Part shown: positions 1-7,481 of the stretch, one piece after another
How the letters are laid out: every line of letters begins with the position of its first letter
Numbering within the stretch: the first letter of the stretch is position 1
From: DASUBV01 sp963725175
GTDB taxonomy: Bacteria > Actinomycetota > Actinomycetes > Streptosporangiales > Streptosporangiaceae
DNA length: 64,000 bases
NCBI GenBank assembly: GCA_963725175.1
Contig: CAVRXH010000006.1
Span: 6,076,001-6,140,000, forward strand
Reading direction: 5' to 3'
Translations under genes and position numbers: made by a program
Notes under the pieces: model-generated
Database searches by the model: none
What the model was told of the DNA's origin: nothing
Seen by the model: the letters and a program-made list of their open reading frames with translations, nothing else

Positions 1-2
1 AG

Positions 3-350
3 CGCGGCAGTGCGGCGGCGGCCGCCCAGCTCCTGGAGCGGGCCGCGGCCGCCGAGCCGCAGTCGCGGAGCATCCTGGAGGGGCTGGCCCGCGCCCAGTT
101 CGACGCCGGCCACTACGCCGAGGCGGCCGGCAGCTTCCAGCGCATCGTGGACGCCAGCCCCAGCGACGACTACGCGCAGTTCGGCCTGGGCCTGGCCCTC
201 GCCAGGACCGGCGATCACGGCGGCGCGGCCGAGCACCTGGCCCTGGCGGCGGCCATGCGGCCCAACCTCCGGCACTACACCGATGCCCTGCGCAGCGTCC
301 GTGCGACACTGAGCGCCCGGAGCCGGCTCAGGGAGGAACCCGCAGATTGA
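3..350 (+). CDS. TPR-repeat protein, 5' truncated
   Basis: The reading frame is open from the window edge to a TGA at 348-350, giving about 115 codons without a start. The visible part is Ala/Leu-rich and helical, with tetratricopeptide-like periodicity (ARAQFDAGHYAEAAGSF, then YAQFGLGLALARTGDHGGAA). TPR proteins are scaffolds for protein-protein contacts; no catalytic motif is visible. Its stop overlaps the TTG start of the HAD gene, so the two are probably translationally coupled. The missing N-terminus prevents a closer assignment. Confidence 0.7.
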   Translation, partial: RGSAAAAAQLLERAAAAEPQSRSILEGLARAQFDAGHYAEAAGSFQRIVDASPSDDYAQFGLGLALARTGDHGGAAEHLALAAAMRPNLRHYTDALRSVRATLSARSRLREEPAD

Positions 351-1447
351 CCCGAAACGAAGCCCCCGGCCCGGCCGCCGTTCCCGATCCCGGTCCCGGC
401 CGCGGTGCCGGGGAGGCCGGTCCCGACCTGCCGGGCGCCAGTCCCGATCCGCTCTGCCGGGCCTACGACGCGGCCCTGCTTGACCTCGACGGCGTCGTCT
501 ACCTCGGCGGCGCGGCGATCCCCGGCGCTTCGCGGGCGCTGCGTCAGGCCAGCGAGGCCGGGATGCGGCTGGCCTACGTCACCAACAACGCCTCCCGCAC
601 CCCGGCCGCCATCGCCGGCCAGCTCACCGCCCTCGGCGTGCCCGCCACTGCCGCCGACGTGGTGACCTCGGCCCAGGCAGCGGCCCGGCTGCTGGCCGAA
701 CGGCTGCCGGCCGGAGCCCCGGTCCTGGTGGCCGGCGGCATCGGGCTGCGGGCCGCGCTGCGCGAGCGCGGGCTGCGCCCGGTCTCCACCGCGGCCGATA
801 AGCCCGCGGCCGTGGTCCAGGGGTTCGCGCCTGACCTGAGCTACGGGCTGCTGGCCGAGGCGGCCACCGCGCTGCGCGCCGGGGCGTTCTATGTCGCGTC
901 CAACGCCGACGCCACGCTGCCGACCTCGCGCGGGCCGCAGCCGGGCAACGGCTCGCTGATCCAGGTGCTGATCACCGCGACCGGCAAGCGGCCGGTGGTG
1001 GCGGGCAAGCCGGAACGGCCGCTGCACGCCGAGGCGGTCCGCCGGACCGGCGCACGCCGTCCGCTGGTGGTGGGCGACCGGCTGGATACCGACATCGAGG
1101 GCGCGGTGCGCGGCGGCGCGGACAGCCTGCTGGTGCTGACCGGGGTGAGCGAGCCCGAGGACGTGATCCGCGCCCCGGCTGGCCTGCGGCCTACCTACCT
1201 GGCCAGCGACCTGAACGGGCTGCTGATCCCGCATCCCGGCGTCACGTCGGGGGACGGCCAGGGCGGTTTCGGCTGCGGCGGCTGGACCGCCCGGCTGGGC
1301 GGTGCCGACGGCAAGCTGGAACTGTCCGGGAGCGGCGATCCGCTGGACGGCCTGCGCGCCCTGTGCGCGGCGGCCTGGTCAGGGGCCGAGCCGCCCGGCG
1401 CCGACGCGGCCTCCGCCGCCGTCCGCCAGCTCGGCCTGCCGTCCTGA
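347..1447 (+). CDS. HAD-IIA family sugar/nucleotide phosphatase
   Basis: This 366-residue protein has the HAD motif I DLDGVVYLGG (nucleophile D46, acid D48), motif II VTNNAS and motif IV VVGDRLDTDIEGA. That order is typical of the HAD-IIA group (NagD/4-nitrophenylphosphatase-like), which dephosphorylates small phosphorylated metabolites; the substrate cannot be told from sequence. The start is a TTG at 347, overlapping the TGA of the upstream TPR gene and preceded by GGGAGGA at 331-337. The first 35 residues are Pro/Gly-rich and unlike the fold, and the C-terminus extends about 70 residues beyond the last HAD motif. In related actinomycetes a HAD gene lies next to SCP2-tlyA-nadK-recN; here about 4.6 kb of other genes intervene. 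Confidence 0.85.
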   Translation: MTRNEAPGPAAVPDPGPGRGAGEAGPDLPGASPDPLCRAYDAALLDLDGVVYLGGAAIPGASRALRQASEAGMRLAYVTNNASRTPAAIAGQLTALGVPATAADVVTSAQAAARLLAERLPAGAPVLVAGGIGLRAALRERGLRPVSTAADKPAAVVQGFAPDLSYGLLAEAATALRAGAFYVASNADATLPTSRGPQPGNGSLIQVLITATGKRPVVAGKPERPLHAEAVRRTGARRPLVVGDRLDTDIEGAVRGGADSLLVLTGVSEPEDVIRAPAGLRPTYLASDLNGLLIPHPGVTSGDGQGGFGCGGWTARLGGADGKLELSGSGDPLDGLRALCAAAWSGAEPPGADAASAAVRQLGLPS

Positions 1448-1506
1448 CCTGGCGGCCGGTCCGCCGACCCGTCCGCCGGGCGGCCCCGTCCGCCGGCTCG
1501 CTATCC

Positions 1507-1524
1507 GTGATAACAGCAAGAGGC
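1507..1524 (+). repeat. 18-bp motif B, copy 1
   Basis: GTGATAACAGCAAGAGGC lies between the convergent HAD and Nei2 genes. The same 18 bp recur exactly at 50360-50377 and 61641-61658, and a 13-bp core (GATAACAGCAAGA) recurs at 4449-4461 and 4521-4533. All copies are intergenic and on the same strand of the window. It does not fold on itself. Function unknown. Confidence 0.75.
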
Positions 1525-1565
1525 GGCCGTTCCTGCTGAGCCGGCAGCCGGGGATTCTGGCGCGC

Positions 1566-2360
1566 TTATCCGGCAGCGCCTGGCGGCTGGCAGGCCGGGC
1601 ACCAGAAGGTGATCCGCTCCTCCAGCACGCGGCCCTGCTCGGCGCGGCGGATCACCGTGCCGCAGCGCCGGCACGGCCGGCCGGCCCGGCCGTAGACCCA
1701 GGTCTGCGCGCCGCGCGCCGGGTCGCCGGTGGTGACCTGGCCGACCCGCGCCTTGTTCGCGTCCAGCAGCCGCCTGGCCAGCTCGACCAGGTCGGGGAGG
1801 CCGGGCACCTCGCCGGCCGGCCGCCACGGGCTCACCCCGCGCAGGAACAGGGTCTCGGACTTATACAGGTTGCCGATGCCGGCCAGGTTGCGCTGGTCGA
1901 GCAGTGCCTCGCCGATCGCGCGCACCGGGTCCGCGGTGAGCCGGCGGACGGCCTCGGCCGCGTCCCAGTCCGGCCCGAGCAGGTCCGGGCCCAGGTGCCC
2001 GGTGACCCGGTCCTCGCGCACCGTGGCCAGCACCTCGACGATGCCGAGCTGATAACCGGCGGCCAGCCAGTCCTGGTTGGCCAGCACGAGCCTGACCCGG
2101 TGATCGCGCGGTGCCCGGCGGCCCGCCGCCGGGCTGATCCGCCACGCCCCCTCCATCTTCAGGTGCGTGTGCACGGTCACCCCGCCGTCCACCCGGATCA
2201 TCAGGTGCTTGCCGCGCGGGCAGGCCTCGATGACCCGGCGGCCGGTCAGGTCGGTGGTGGCATAGCGGGGGACGCGGAAGTCACTGACGGTCAGCACCCG
2301 GCCGGCCAGCGTCTCGTGGAGCTGGCGCGCGACCCGCCAGACCACGTCACCCTCGGGCAT
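1566..2360 (-). CDS. DNA glycosylase/AP lyase, Fpg/Nei family (Nei2-like)
   Basis: Base-excision repair enzyme that removes oxidised bases and nicks the abasic site. The protein (264 residues) begins MPEGD: after Met removal the Pro is the catalytic imine-forming residue and Glu3 the proton donor, as in endonuclease VIII-type enzymes. A C-terminal zinc finger is visible, with CRRC and CPAC pairs about 25 residues apart. The MPEGD start and C-terminal layout fit actinobacterial Nei2 better than Fpg, which usually starts MPELPEV. It is convergent with the HAD gene and lies downstream of alkB on the same strand, making a small repair pair. Confidence 0.88.
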   Translation of the reverse strand: MPEGDVVWRVARQLHETLAGRVLTVSDFRVPRYATTDLTGRRVIEACPRGKHLMIRVDGGVTVHTHLKMEGAWRISPAAGRRAPRDHRVRLVLANQDWLAAGYQLGIVEVLATVREDRVTGHLGPDLLGPDWDAAEAVRRLTADPVRAIGEALLDQRNLAGIGNLYKSETLFLRGVSPWRPAGEVPGLPDLVELARRLLDANKARVGQVTTGDPARGAQTWVYGRAGRPCRRCGTVIRRAEQGRVLEERITFWCPACQPPGAAG

Positions 2361-2438
2361 GCAGCCAGCATGCCCGAGGGCGGCCGGACGGGCGAACGGG
2401 CCGGGCGGCCCGGGCGGGTCGGGCGGGTCGCCGCCCGG

Positions 2439-3098
2439 TCAGGGGAGGCCGGACTCGCGGAGCGTGATGTTCAGCCGGCCGTCCGGCAGGCCGATGTCCT
2501 CGGCGTCCGCCGTGCCGGGGATCGTCCTGGTCACGCCGTGATAAGCCAGCCGCGACAGGCCGCCGAACACGAACAGGTCGCCGGACTCCAGCCGCACGTC
2601 GGTCCACGGCCGGTTCCGGCTCTGCGCGTTGCCGAACCGGAACACGCAGGCCGCCCCCAGGCTGAGCGAGACCACTGGCGCAGGGCTGCGCTCGTCCTTG
2701 TCCGCGTGCATGCCCATCTTCGCGGCGTCGTCGTAGAAGTTGATCAGCGCCACGTCGGGCTGGTAGCCGCGGGCCGCCTCCTGATCGCCGTAGGCATCCG
2801 CGACAGCCCGGCGGCCCAGGTCAGCGAGCCAGCCGGGGAACGGCTTGACCAGCGCGCCATCCACGTCCTCCGCGGTTCGCGAGTACCGGTAGGGCACCCA
2901 GTGCCAGCCCAGGCAGACGGTCCGCACGGACATCACGCCGCCGCTCGGCATCTGGGTGGCGCGCATCCCGGCGGGCGGTTTGGCCCACTCGCGGCACGCG
3001 GCGACGAGCTCCCTGCGCTGCCCGGTGATCAGCCAGCCGGGCACGTGCACGGCCCCCGGCGCGATCTCGGCGCGCCCCTGCGGAATCAGCGCGCTCAC
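2439..3098 (-). CDS. alkB: AlkB-type 2-oxoglutarate/Fe(II) DNA dealkylase
   Basis: Oxidatively removes alkyl groups such as 1-methyladenine and 3-methylcytosine from DNA or RNA. In this 219-residue protein the iron ligands can be read as H131-x-D133 (MGMHADKDE) and H187 (LAYHGVT). The 2-oxoglutarate-binding arginine pair is R208 and R214 (RLNITLR), with the six-residue spacing of the family. NFYDD upstream of the HxD is the usual substrate-side loop. Length and motif placement match stand-alone bacterial AlkB. It is followed by the Nei2 glycosylase on the same strand with a gap of about 80 bp. Confidence 0.9.
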   Translation of the reverse strand: MSALIPQGRAEIAPGAVHVPGWLITGQRRELVAACREWAKPPAGMRATQMPSGGVMSVRTVCLGWHWVPYRYSRTAEDVDGALVKPFPGWLADLGRRAVADAYGDQEAARGYQPDVALINFYDDAAKMGMHADKDERSPAPVVSLSLGAACVFRFGNAQSRNRPWTDVRLESGDLFVFGGLSRLAYHGVTRTIPGTADAEDIGLPDGRLNITLRESGLP

Positions 3099-3165
3099 CA
3101 GCCCAGTATCGCCGGCTCCGCCCGCGTCGCGGGGCGCCCGGTCGTTCGCGCGGGCCGGCGCTGGT

Positions 3166-3330
3166 CAGGAAGGAAGGTGTTCCGGCGGCTGACTCACGAG
3201 CGGGGCCAGCGCCGGCAGCCGCCGAGGCGGGTGAGGGCTTCTGGCAGGAAGGCGTTCCGGCGGCAGAGGTCGCGCGGGGCCAGCGCTAGCAGTCGCCGAG
3301 GCGGGTCAGGGCGTCCGACAGGAAGGCGTC
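3166..3330. repeat. Tandem duplication of the 3' end of the APH-fold kinase gene
   Basis: A unit of about 75 bp beginning CAGGAAGG and containing TTCCGGCGGC, GGCCAGCGC and GCCGAGGCGGGT is present in about two and a half imperfect copies (near 3166, 3244 and 3318). The copy at 3318 is inside the kinase gene and encodes residues near its C-terminus; the others lie beyond its stop codon at 3286-3288. It looks like a local tandem duplication that left extra gene-end copies downstream of the real stop. Confidence 0.65.
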
Positions 3331-4215
3331 CCGGCGGGCGGTGAGCGCGCGTGCCGTCAGGTCGGTGCGCCCGTGGTCGGCCAGCGGCGGCGGGCAGTCC
3401 GCCATGTCGCCCACCGTGGTCAGCGCCGCCGCGACGTCCCAGTACGCCAGGTCGCGGGCCTGCTGCCCGGCCCGTTCCTCCCACCCGGCCAGAATCTCGG
3501 CCGGTCCGTCCGCGCCCGCGAACATGGCCGCGTCCAGGCGCAGCGTGCCCAGGTCGATGCCCGGATGCCCGGCGCCCGCGCAGTCCCAGTCGATGAACCC
3601 CGTGCACGTCTCGCCGGACCAGACCGTGTTGCCCTGCCACAGGTCGCCGTGCACCAGCCGGCCGTTCCCGCCCGGCCAGGCCGGGACCGGCCTGTCGCTG
3701 ATCGCGGCCTGCGCCCGGTCCAGCAGCGGCGACGACCCGGCCGCCCGCCGCCACCCCTCGAAGTCCACGTCCGGCAGCGCGCGCTCCCGGCCGGGCATGG
3801 CCGGACTGGGCGCGAGCGGTATCTCGTGCACCGTCGCGGCCAGCGCGCCGAGCTGGCGCAGCCGGGCCGGCGACGGCTCACGCGGGATGACACTGTCCCC
3901 GTCCAGGACGGCCATCAGCATGGCCAGCTCCCCGGCCGCATCCCCGTCCAGGTCCGCGTCGATGAGCCGGGGCGCGGGCAGGGCATGTTCTGCCGCGAGC
4001 CGGAGCGCCGCCACGGCCGTGTCTAGCTGCATGAGCTGCTGGCCGTCCCGCGGATCACCGGTCTTGAGAATGACGGCGGTTTCCCGGCCGCCGCGTTCCA
4101 GGGTGATCCGCCAGGGGTTCCCGCCACCGCGCAGCCCTGCCACGCCGGTCACGTCCGCGCCGGGTGCCGCCACGGCGCACGCCCACCGCAATGCCAGAGT
4201 TCCGGGTCCAGCCAC
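3286..4215 (-). CDS. APH/fructosamine-kinase-fold phosphotransferase
   Basis: This 309-residue protein has the APH-superfamily catalytic loop LVHGDLWQGNTVW (D191, N196) and the metal-binding segment FIDWDCAG (D209/D211). The N-terminal lobe has the beta-strand lysine (AVILKTGD, K51). Members phosphorylate aminoglycosides, sugars, choline-like alcohols or glycated amines. HGDLWQGN is common in fructosamine-3-kinase relatives, but the substrate cannot be assigned. Its 3' end is part of a tandem duplication. It diverges from the AbiEi-like gene across a repeat-rich gap. Confidence 0.78.
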   Translation of the reverse strand: MAGPGTLALRWACAVAAPGADVTGVAGLRGGGNPWRITLERGGRETAVILKTGDPRDGQQLMQLDTAVAALRLAAEHALPAPRLIDADLDGDAAGELAMLMAVLDGDSVIPREPSPARLRQLGALAATVHEIPLAPSPAMPGRERALPDVDFEGWRRAAGSSPLLDRAQAAISDRPVPAWPGGNGRLVHGDLWQGNTVWSGETCTGFIDWDCAGAGHPGIDLGTLRLDAAMFAGADGPAEILAGWEERAGQQARDLAYWDVAAALTTVGDMADCPPPLADHGRTDLTARALTARRDAFLSDALTRLGDC

Positions 4216-4290
4216 GGCGCGAGCCTAAACCGCCCCCCACGCCGGGGCAGGAACTCGGGAAAACCCCCCAAAATCAAGAGCACCCCCGCC

Positions 4291-4415
4291 CGGCCTGTCT
4301 GCCCGGCCTGCCCGGCCTGTCTGCCCGGCCTGCCCGCCCGCCTGCCCGCCGCCCGGCCTGCCCGCCCGCCTGCCCGGCCTGCTGGCCTGTCTGCCCGGCC
4401 TACCCGTCAGCCTGG
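4291..4415. repeat. GC-rich minisatellite, CTGCCCGGC units
   Basis: Irregular tandem repetition of CTGCCCGGC, CTGTCTGCCCGGC and CTGCCCGCC blocks over about 125 bp. Reading frames through it give only Pro/Ala/Arg-rich low-complexity strings and are not treated as genes. Confidence 0.8.
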
Positions 4416-4558
4416 TCGTCGGCTGGCCTGGCCCGTCGCCTGGGCCGCGATAACAGCAAGAAGAAGCGCGCTCGGCCTCCATGGCCTCAGCTCGCCCGGC
4501 CACGCCGTCGCCCCCAGTCTGATAACAGCAAGAAATGCTGGACGCGCCAGGGGATCAG

Positions 4559-4616
4559 CGACAGTGAACCCACTTCTACCGTCGCTGTAATGGCAGTAGA
4601 AGTGGGTTCACTGTCG
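4559..4616. repeat. 58-bp inverted-repeat element A, copy 1
   Basis: A perfect inverted repeat with 21-bp arms (4559-4579 and 4596-4616) around a 16-bp loop. It starts CGACAGTGAACCCAC and ends GTGGGTTCACTGTCG. Three more copies, each exactly 58 bp, lie at 23308, 50294 and 61576. This is the most symmetrical copy. No open reading frame and no transposase are associated with it. Confidence 0.9.
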
Positions 4617-4816
4617 TTCGGCTCGTTCCCCCAAGATCATTTTGGGACGGCTGCGCGGCTTCGGCGGCCCGCAAGCCGGGGGTGCGGGGCCGGCGGGTCC
4701 TCAGCGGCTGCCGTCACCGCAAGCCACCCGGCCAGGGCTGCGGATGAGACCTGGCTGACGGCACGTCTGGGGATGGTCGGCAGCGGGATGTCGGCGCGGG
4801 CTGTGAGCCTGGCTGT

Positions 4817-5884
4817 ATGGGACGAGTAGCCGCGTACGACAGGCAGGCTCTTGCGGAGTTGCTGCGCCTTCAGGATGAGGTGATCGACCGTGCGCAGGCG
4901 ACTCGGTGCGCTATGACCGAGTCGGCGCTGCGGCACCGGATCCGGCGGGATGGGCCGTGGCAGGTGCTGCTCCCCGGCGTTTATCTCGCACATACCGGGA
5001 CCATGACCGTCAGGCAGCGGGACATGGCGGCGTTCCTGTACGCGGACCGGAGGAAAGGCGGGGCTGTCGCGATCAGTGGCGCGGCCGCTCTGGAGTACCA
5101 CGGCATGCCCTCTGGCGGCCTGCGGCCCGCCGGCCAGGCCTGGGCTTCCGGCCGGGCCGGCTGGTCGGGCAGGGTCAGCCGGCCAGCGCCCTCCGGGCTG
5201 CCGGAGTTCGTAGATGTGCTGGTCCGGCCGCCTGGCCTGCGGCGTGATACGAGGTTCGTGCGGCTGCACGTCACGACGGCGAATTTGACCGCCCTGGCCA
5301 TGGATGGGCCGCTGCGTTACGCCCCGCCTGGACGGGCCGTTCTCGATGCTGCCCGCCAGCTTCATGACCTAGCCGAGATTCGCGCCCTGGTCGCCGCTTG
5401 CGTCCAGCGCGGCAAGGCTTCGCTGTGGCAGCTTGCGCAGGAGGTCGCACGAGGACCCGTGCCGGGTTCGGCCGCTCTCCGGCAGGCGCTGGCTGAGGTG
5501 GCGGAGGGGGTGCGGTCGACAACTGAGGGCGATCTGCTGAGCCTGATCAAGCGCGGCCGGCTGCCGGTGCCGCTGCTGAACCCGCGCCTGTATATCGGCG
5601 GCGAGTTCCTGGCCATGCCCGATGCCTACTGGCGGGAGTTCGGGGTGGCGGCCGAGGTGGACTCGCGGGAATGGCACCTGTCACCCGGGGACTGGGAGCA
5701 GACGATGGCGCGCCATGCGCGGATGAGCGCGCGCGGCATCATCGTCCTGCACTACCCGCCAAGCCGGATCCGCAAGGCCGGGCGTGAGGTGGTGGCGGAA
5801 ATCCGTAGCGCGCTGGCGTCGGCGAGCCGGCACGAGATCCCCGGCCTGCGTGTCGCGTCATCCCGAATCGTGGCGGGCCGATGA
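4817..5884 (+). CDS. AbiEi-like antitoxin-domain protein with DUF559-like C-terminus
   Basis: A 355-residue protein. Residues 10-65 (LAELLRLQDEVIDRAQATRC through PWQVLLPGVYL) form the winged-helix start seen in AbiEi/type IV antitoxin-like proteins. The C-terminal 90 residues (AEVDSREWHLSPGDWEQ, then a helix and IIVLHYPPSRIRK) resemble the PD-(D/E)XK-like DUF559 fold. This combination is common and usually solitary in actinomycetes; an AbiEii nucleotidyltransferase toxin is not present in the window, so a toxin-antitoxin role is doubtful. The start at 4817 is chosen because the helix before the conserved WQVLLPGVYL segment is needed. Function unproven. Confidence 0.65.
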   Translation: MGRVAAYDRQALAELLRLQDEVIDRAQATRCAMTESALRHRIRRDGPWQVLLPGVYLAHTGTMTVRQRDMAAFLYADRRKGGAVAISGAAALEYHGMPSGGLRPAGQAWASGRAGWSGRVSRPAPSGLPEFVDVLVRPPGLRRDTRFVRLHVTTANLTALAMDGPLRYAPPGRAVLDAARQLHDLAEIRALVAACVQRGKASLWQLAQEVARGPVPGSAALRQALAEVAEGVRSTTEGDLLSLIKRGRLPVPLLNPRLYIGGEFLAMPDAYWREFGVAAEVDSREWHLSPGDWEQTMARHARMSARGIIVLHYPPSRIRKAGREVVAEIRSALASASRHEIPGLRVASSRIVAGR

Positions 5885-6067
5885 GCAAGGGAGCAAAACA
5901 TCACAAGCCAGGCATGCGAATCCGGGCTCCTGGTACCGCGGCTTCGGCCGGCGGCGCACCGTCACATGGCGATCACCGGGCGGCCCGGTGACCTGGCCAT
6001 GCCGGGCACCCGGCCTGTCTGGCGGGCCCGGACTGGTCTGCCCGGTGCCGCGGCCGTGACGGGGCGG

Positions 6068-6412
6068 CTAGATGAGCTTGCGCAGCCGCAGCAGGTCGAA
6101 CAGGCTGCCCTCTACCTTGAGCCGGCCAGCCAGCCAGGCGCGGGCGAAGCTGCCGGGGTCGGCGGCGATGGCGACCACGTCGTCGCTGCCGGCGGTGAAC
6201 CTGACCTGGGCGCGCTCGGTGCCGTCCACGGCCTCGGTGATGTCGCTGGCGCCGTCGGGGCTGAGCTTGGTCACGAAGGTCAGACCGAGGTCAGGCACAC
6301 GGCAGCTCAGCGTCCGGTCGGCCAGGTGCGCCACCCGGTCGCTGGCATCCAGCTGCGAGAGCCGGGCGATCAGGCTCTCCATGGCCGCCCTGCACTCATC
6401 GGCAGTTGCCAT
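6068..6412 (-). CDS. SCP2 sterol-carrier-like protein
   Basis: A 114-residue protein with the SCP2 fold pattern: alternating strand segments (RTLSCRVPDLGLTFVTKL, AQVRFTAGSDDVVAIAADP) and a C-terminal GRLKVEGSLFDLLRLRKLI helix typical of the lipid-binding domain. The ATG at 6412 is preferred over an upstream ATG because GAGAGGAG sits at the right distance. It lies back to back with the hypothetical gene ahead of tlyA, as in many actinomycetes. The ligand is unknown. Confidence 0.75.
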   Translation of the reverse strand: MATADECRAAMESLIARLSQLDASDRVAHLADRTLSCRVPDLGLTFVTKLSPDGASDITEAVDGTERAQVRFTAGSDDVVAIAADPGSFARAWLAGRLKVEGSLFDLLRLRKLI

Positions 6413-6619
6413 CGGGCTCCTCTCGGTCAAGGTCATTCTCCGATGCGATCACCAGGCGCGGCACCGGGGGTGGCCCGCTGGCGAGCCCGAGCCGGCGGGG
6501 CCGGCGATCTGGCGCACGGCCGGGCATGCAGCGGCCGAGGCCAGCGGACGGTAGCGTTCCTGAGGGGAGGGCGGAACGGGCCGCCGCACGCCCGCCGACT
6601 GGTGCGAGGAGAGGCAGCG

Positions 6620-7462
6620 ATGGAGGACGAGAACGGCGTCCGCGAGCCGGGCCGGGACGGCCAGCCAGCGCAGGCCGGCGAGCCGCTCCAGGACGCCCCC
6701 GCACAGCCAGACTTCCCGCCGGGCCAGTCGGGTTCAGGCACCGGGCTATGGGACCTGTCCCGGCTGGGCGAGCGCTGGACGGACGATCCGGTCAGCGACC
6801 AGCCCGAGCCGAACGAGCCCGAGCCGAACGAGTCCGAGCCAGGCCAGCCTGGGATGGCACAGACTGAGGCGGTCGAGCCCGACACGGACATGGACGAGAC
6901 CGCCGCGCCGGACAGCGTCCGGCCTGGGGGAGAACATGCCTGGGCAGGCATGGCTGCCGTGGCCGGTCAGGCTGAGGCGGGCGAGCCCGCGACGGGCAGG
7001 CATGAGACCGCCACGCCTGGGAGCGTCCGGGCCGGGGGAGGACATGCCTGGGGAGGCACGGCTGCCGTGGCCGGACCGGCGCGGGCAGACATTCCGCATG
7101 CTGGAACCGTTCCGCCTGGGGAAGTGCCGTCGGCCGTGGCGGTGCCGGCTGGAGCCGTTCCGCCTGGGGAAGTGCCGCCGCCTGGGGTAGTGCCGCCCGC
7201 CGGGGTGGTGCCGAGCGGGGTGATGGCGGGCCAGGCCGAGGGCGGCCAGGTGCGGCCGCTGGCGGTGCGGGCGCCGGAGACCGGGGAGGCGCGGGTCGAC
7301 GCGACGATGCGGCTGCTTGATGACCTGACGGAACTGCCGGTGACCGAGCACCCGGCCGTTTTCGAGCAGGTGCACGCCCGGCTGACCGAGGTGCTGGACG
7401 AGCTTGGCTCGGGACCGCTGGCGGGACCACTGGCGGGGCCTGCGGGCCGCGGCGGGCGCTGA
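6620..7462 (+). CDS. Pro/Gly-rich hypothetical protein upstream of tlyA
   Basis: A 280-residue protein whose last 60 residues (ATMRLLDDLTELPVTEHPAVFEQVHARLTEVLDEL, split at about residues 225-260) look like a conserved helical domain also seen as a short protein before tlyA in other actinomycetes. The preceding 200 residues are acidic, then Pro/Val/Gly-rich, with repeated short units (GEVPP, PPGEV, PEPNEPEPNES) and two similar blocks (GGEHAWAGMAAVAG and GGGHAWGGTAAVAG) that suggest internal duplication. GCGAGGAGAGG precedes the ATG at 6620. It is probably in an operon with tlyA. Role unknown. Confidence 0.6.
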   Translation: MEDENGVREPGRDGQPAQAGEPLQDAPAQPDFPPGQSGSGTGLWDLSRLGERWTDDPVSDQPEPNEPEPNESEPGQPGMAQTEAVEPDTDMDETAAPDSVRPGGEHAWAGMAAVAGQAEAGEPATGRHETATPGSVRAGGGHAWGGTAAVAGPARADIPHAGTVPPGEVPSAVAVPAGAVPPGEVPPPGVVPPAGVVPSGVMAGQAEGGQVRPLAVRAPETGEARVDATMRLLDDLTELPVTEHPAVFEQVHARLTEVLDELGSGPLAGPLAGPAGRGGR

Positions 7463-7481
7463 GCGGGCTGAGACCAGGCAG

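Larger units (their letters stand above)
4216..4816. other. Repeat-rich intergenic region
   Basis: This 600-bp gap between the divergent kinase and AbiEi-like genes contains no credible gene. In order it holds a minisatellite of CTGCCCGGC-type units (about 4291-4415), two cores of motif B (4449-4461, 4521-4533) and one 58-bp element A (4559-4616). The remaining sequence up to 4816 shows no clear promoter. The clustering suggests repeated rearrangement next to the accessory genes. Confidence 0.7.

Noticed and set aside
1302..3344. Plus-strand frame of 680 codons over nei2 and alkB
   Set aside because: No motif, Arg/Pro/Ala-rich; the opposite strand has two complete repair enzymes with catalytic residues.
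4291..4415. Possible CRISPR array
   Set aside because: Units are 9-13 bp, irregular and without unique spacers; no cas gene is present. It is a minisatellite.
4817..5884. Complete type IV toxin-antitoxin system
   Set aside because: Only the AbiEi-like protein is present; neither neighbour is an AbiEii-type nucleotidyltransferase, so no system is claimed.
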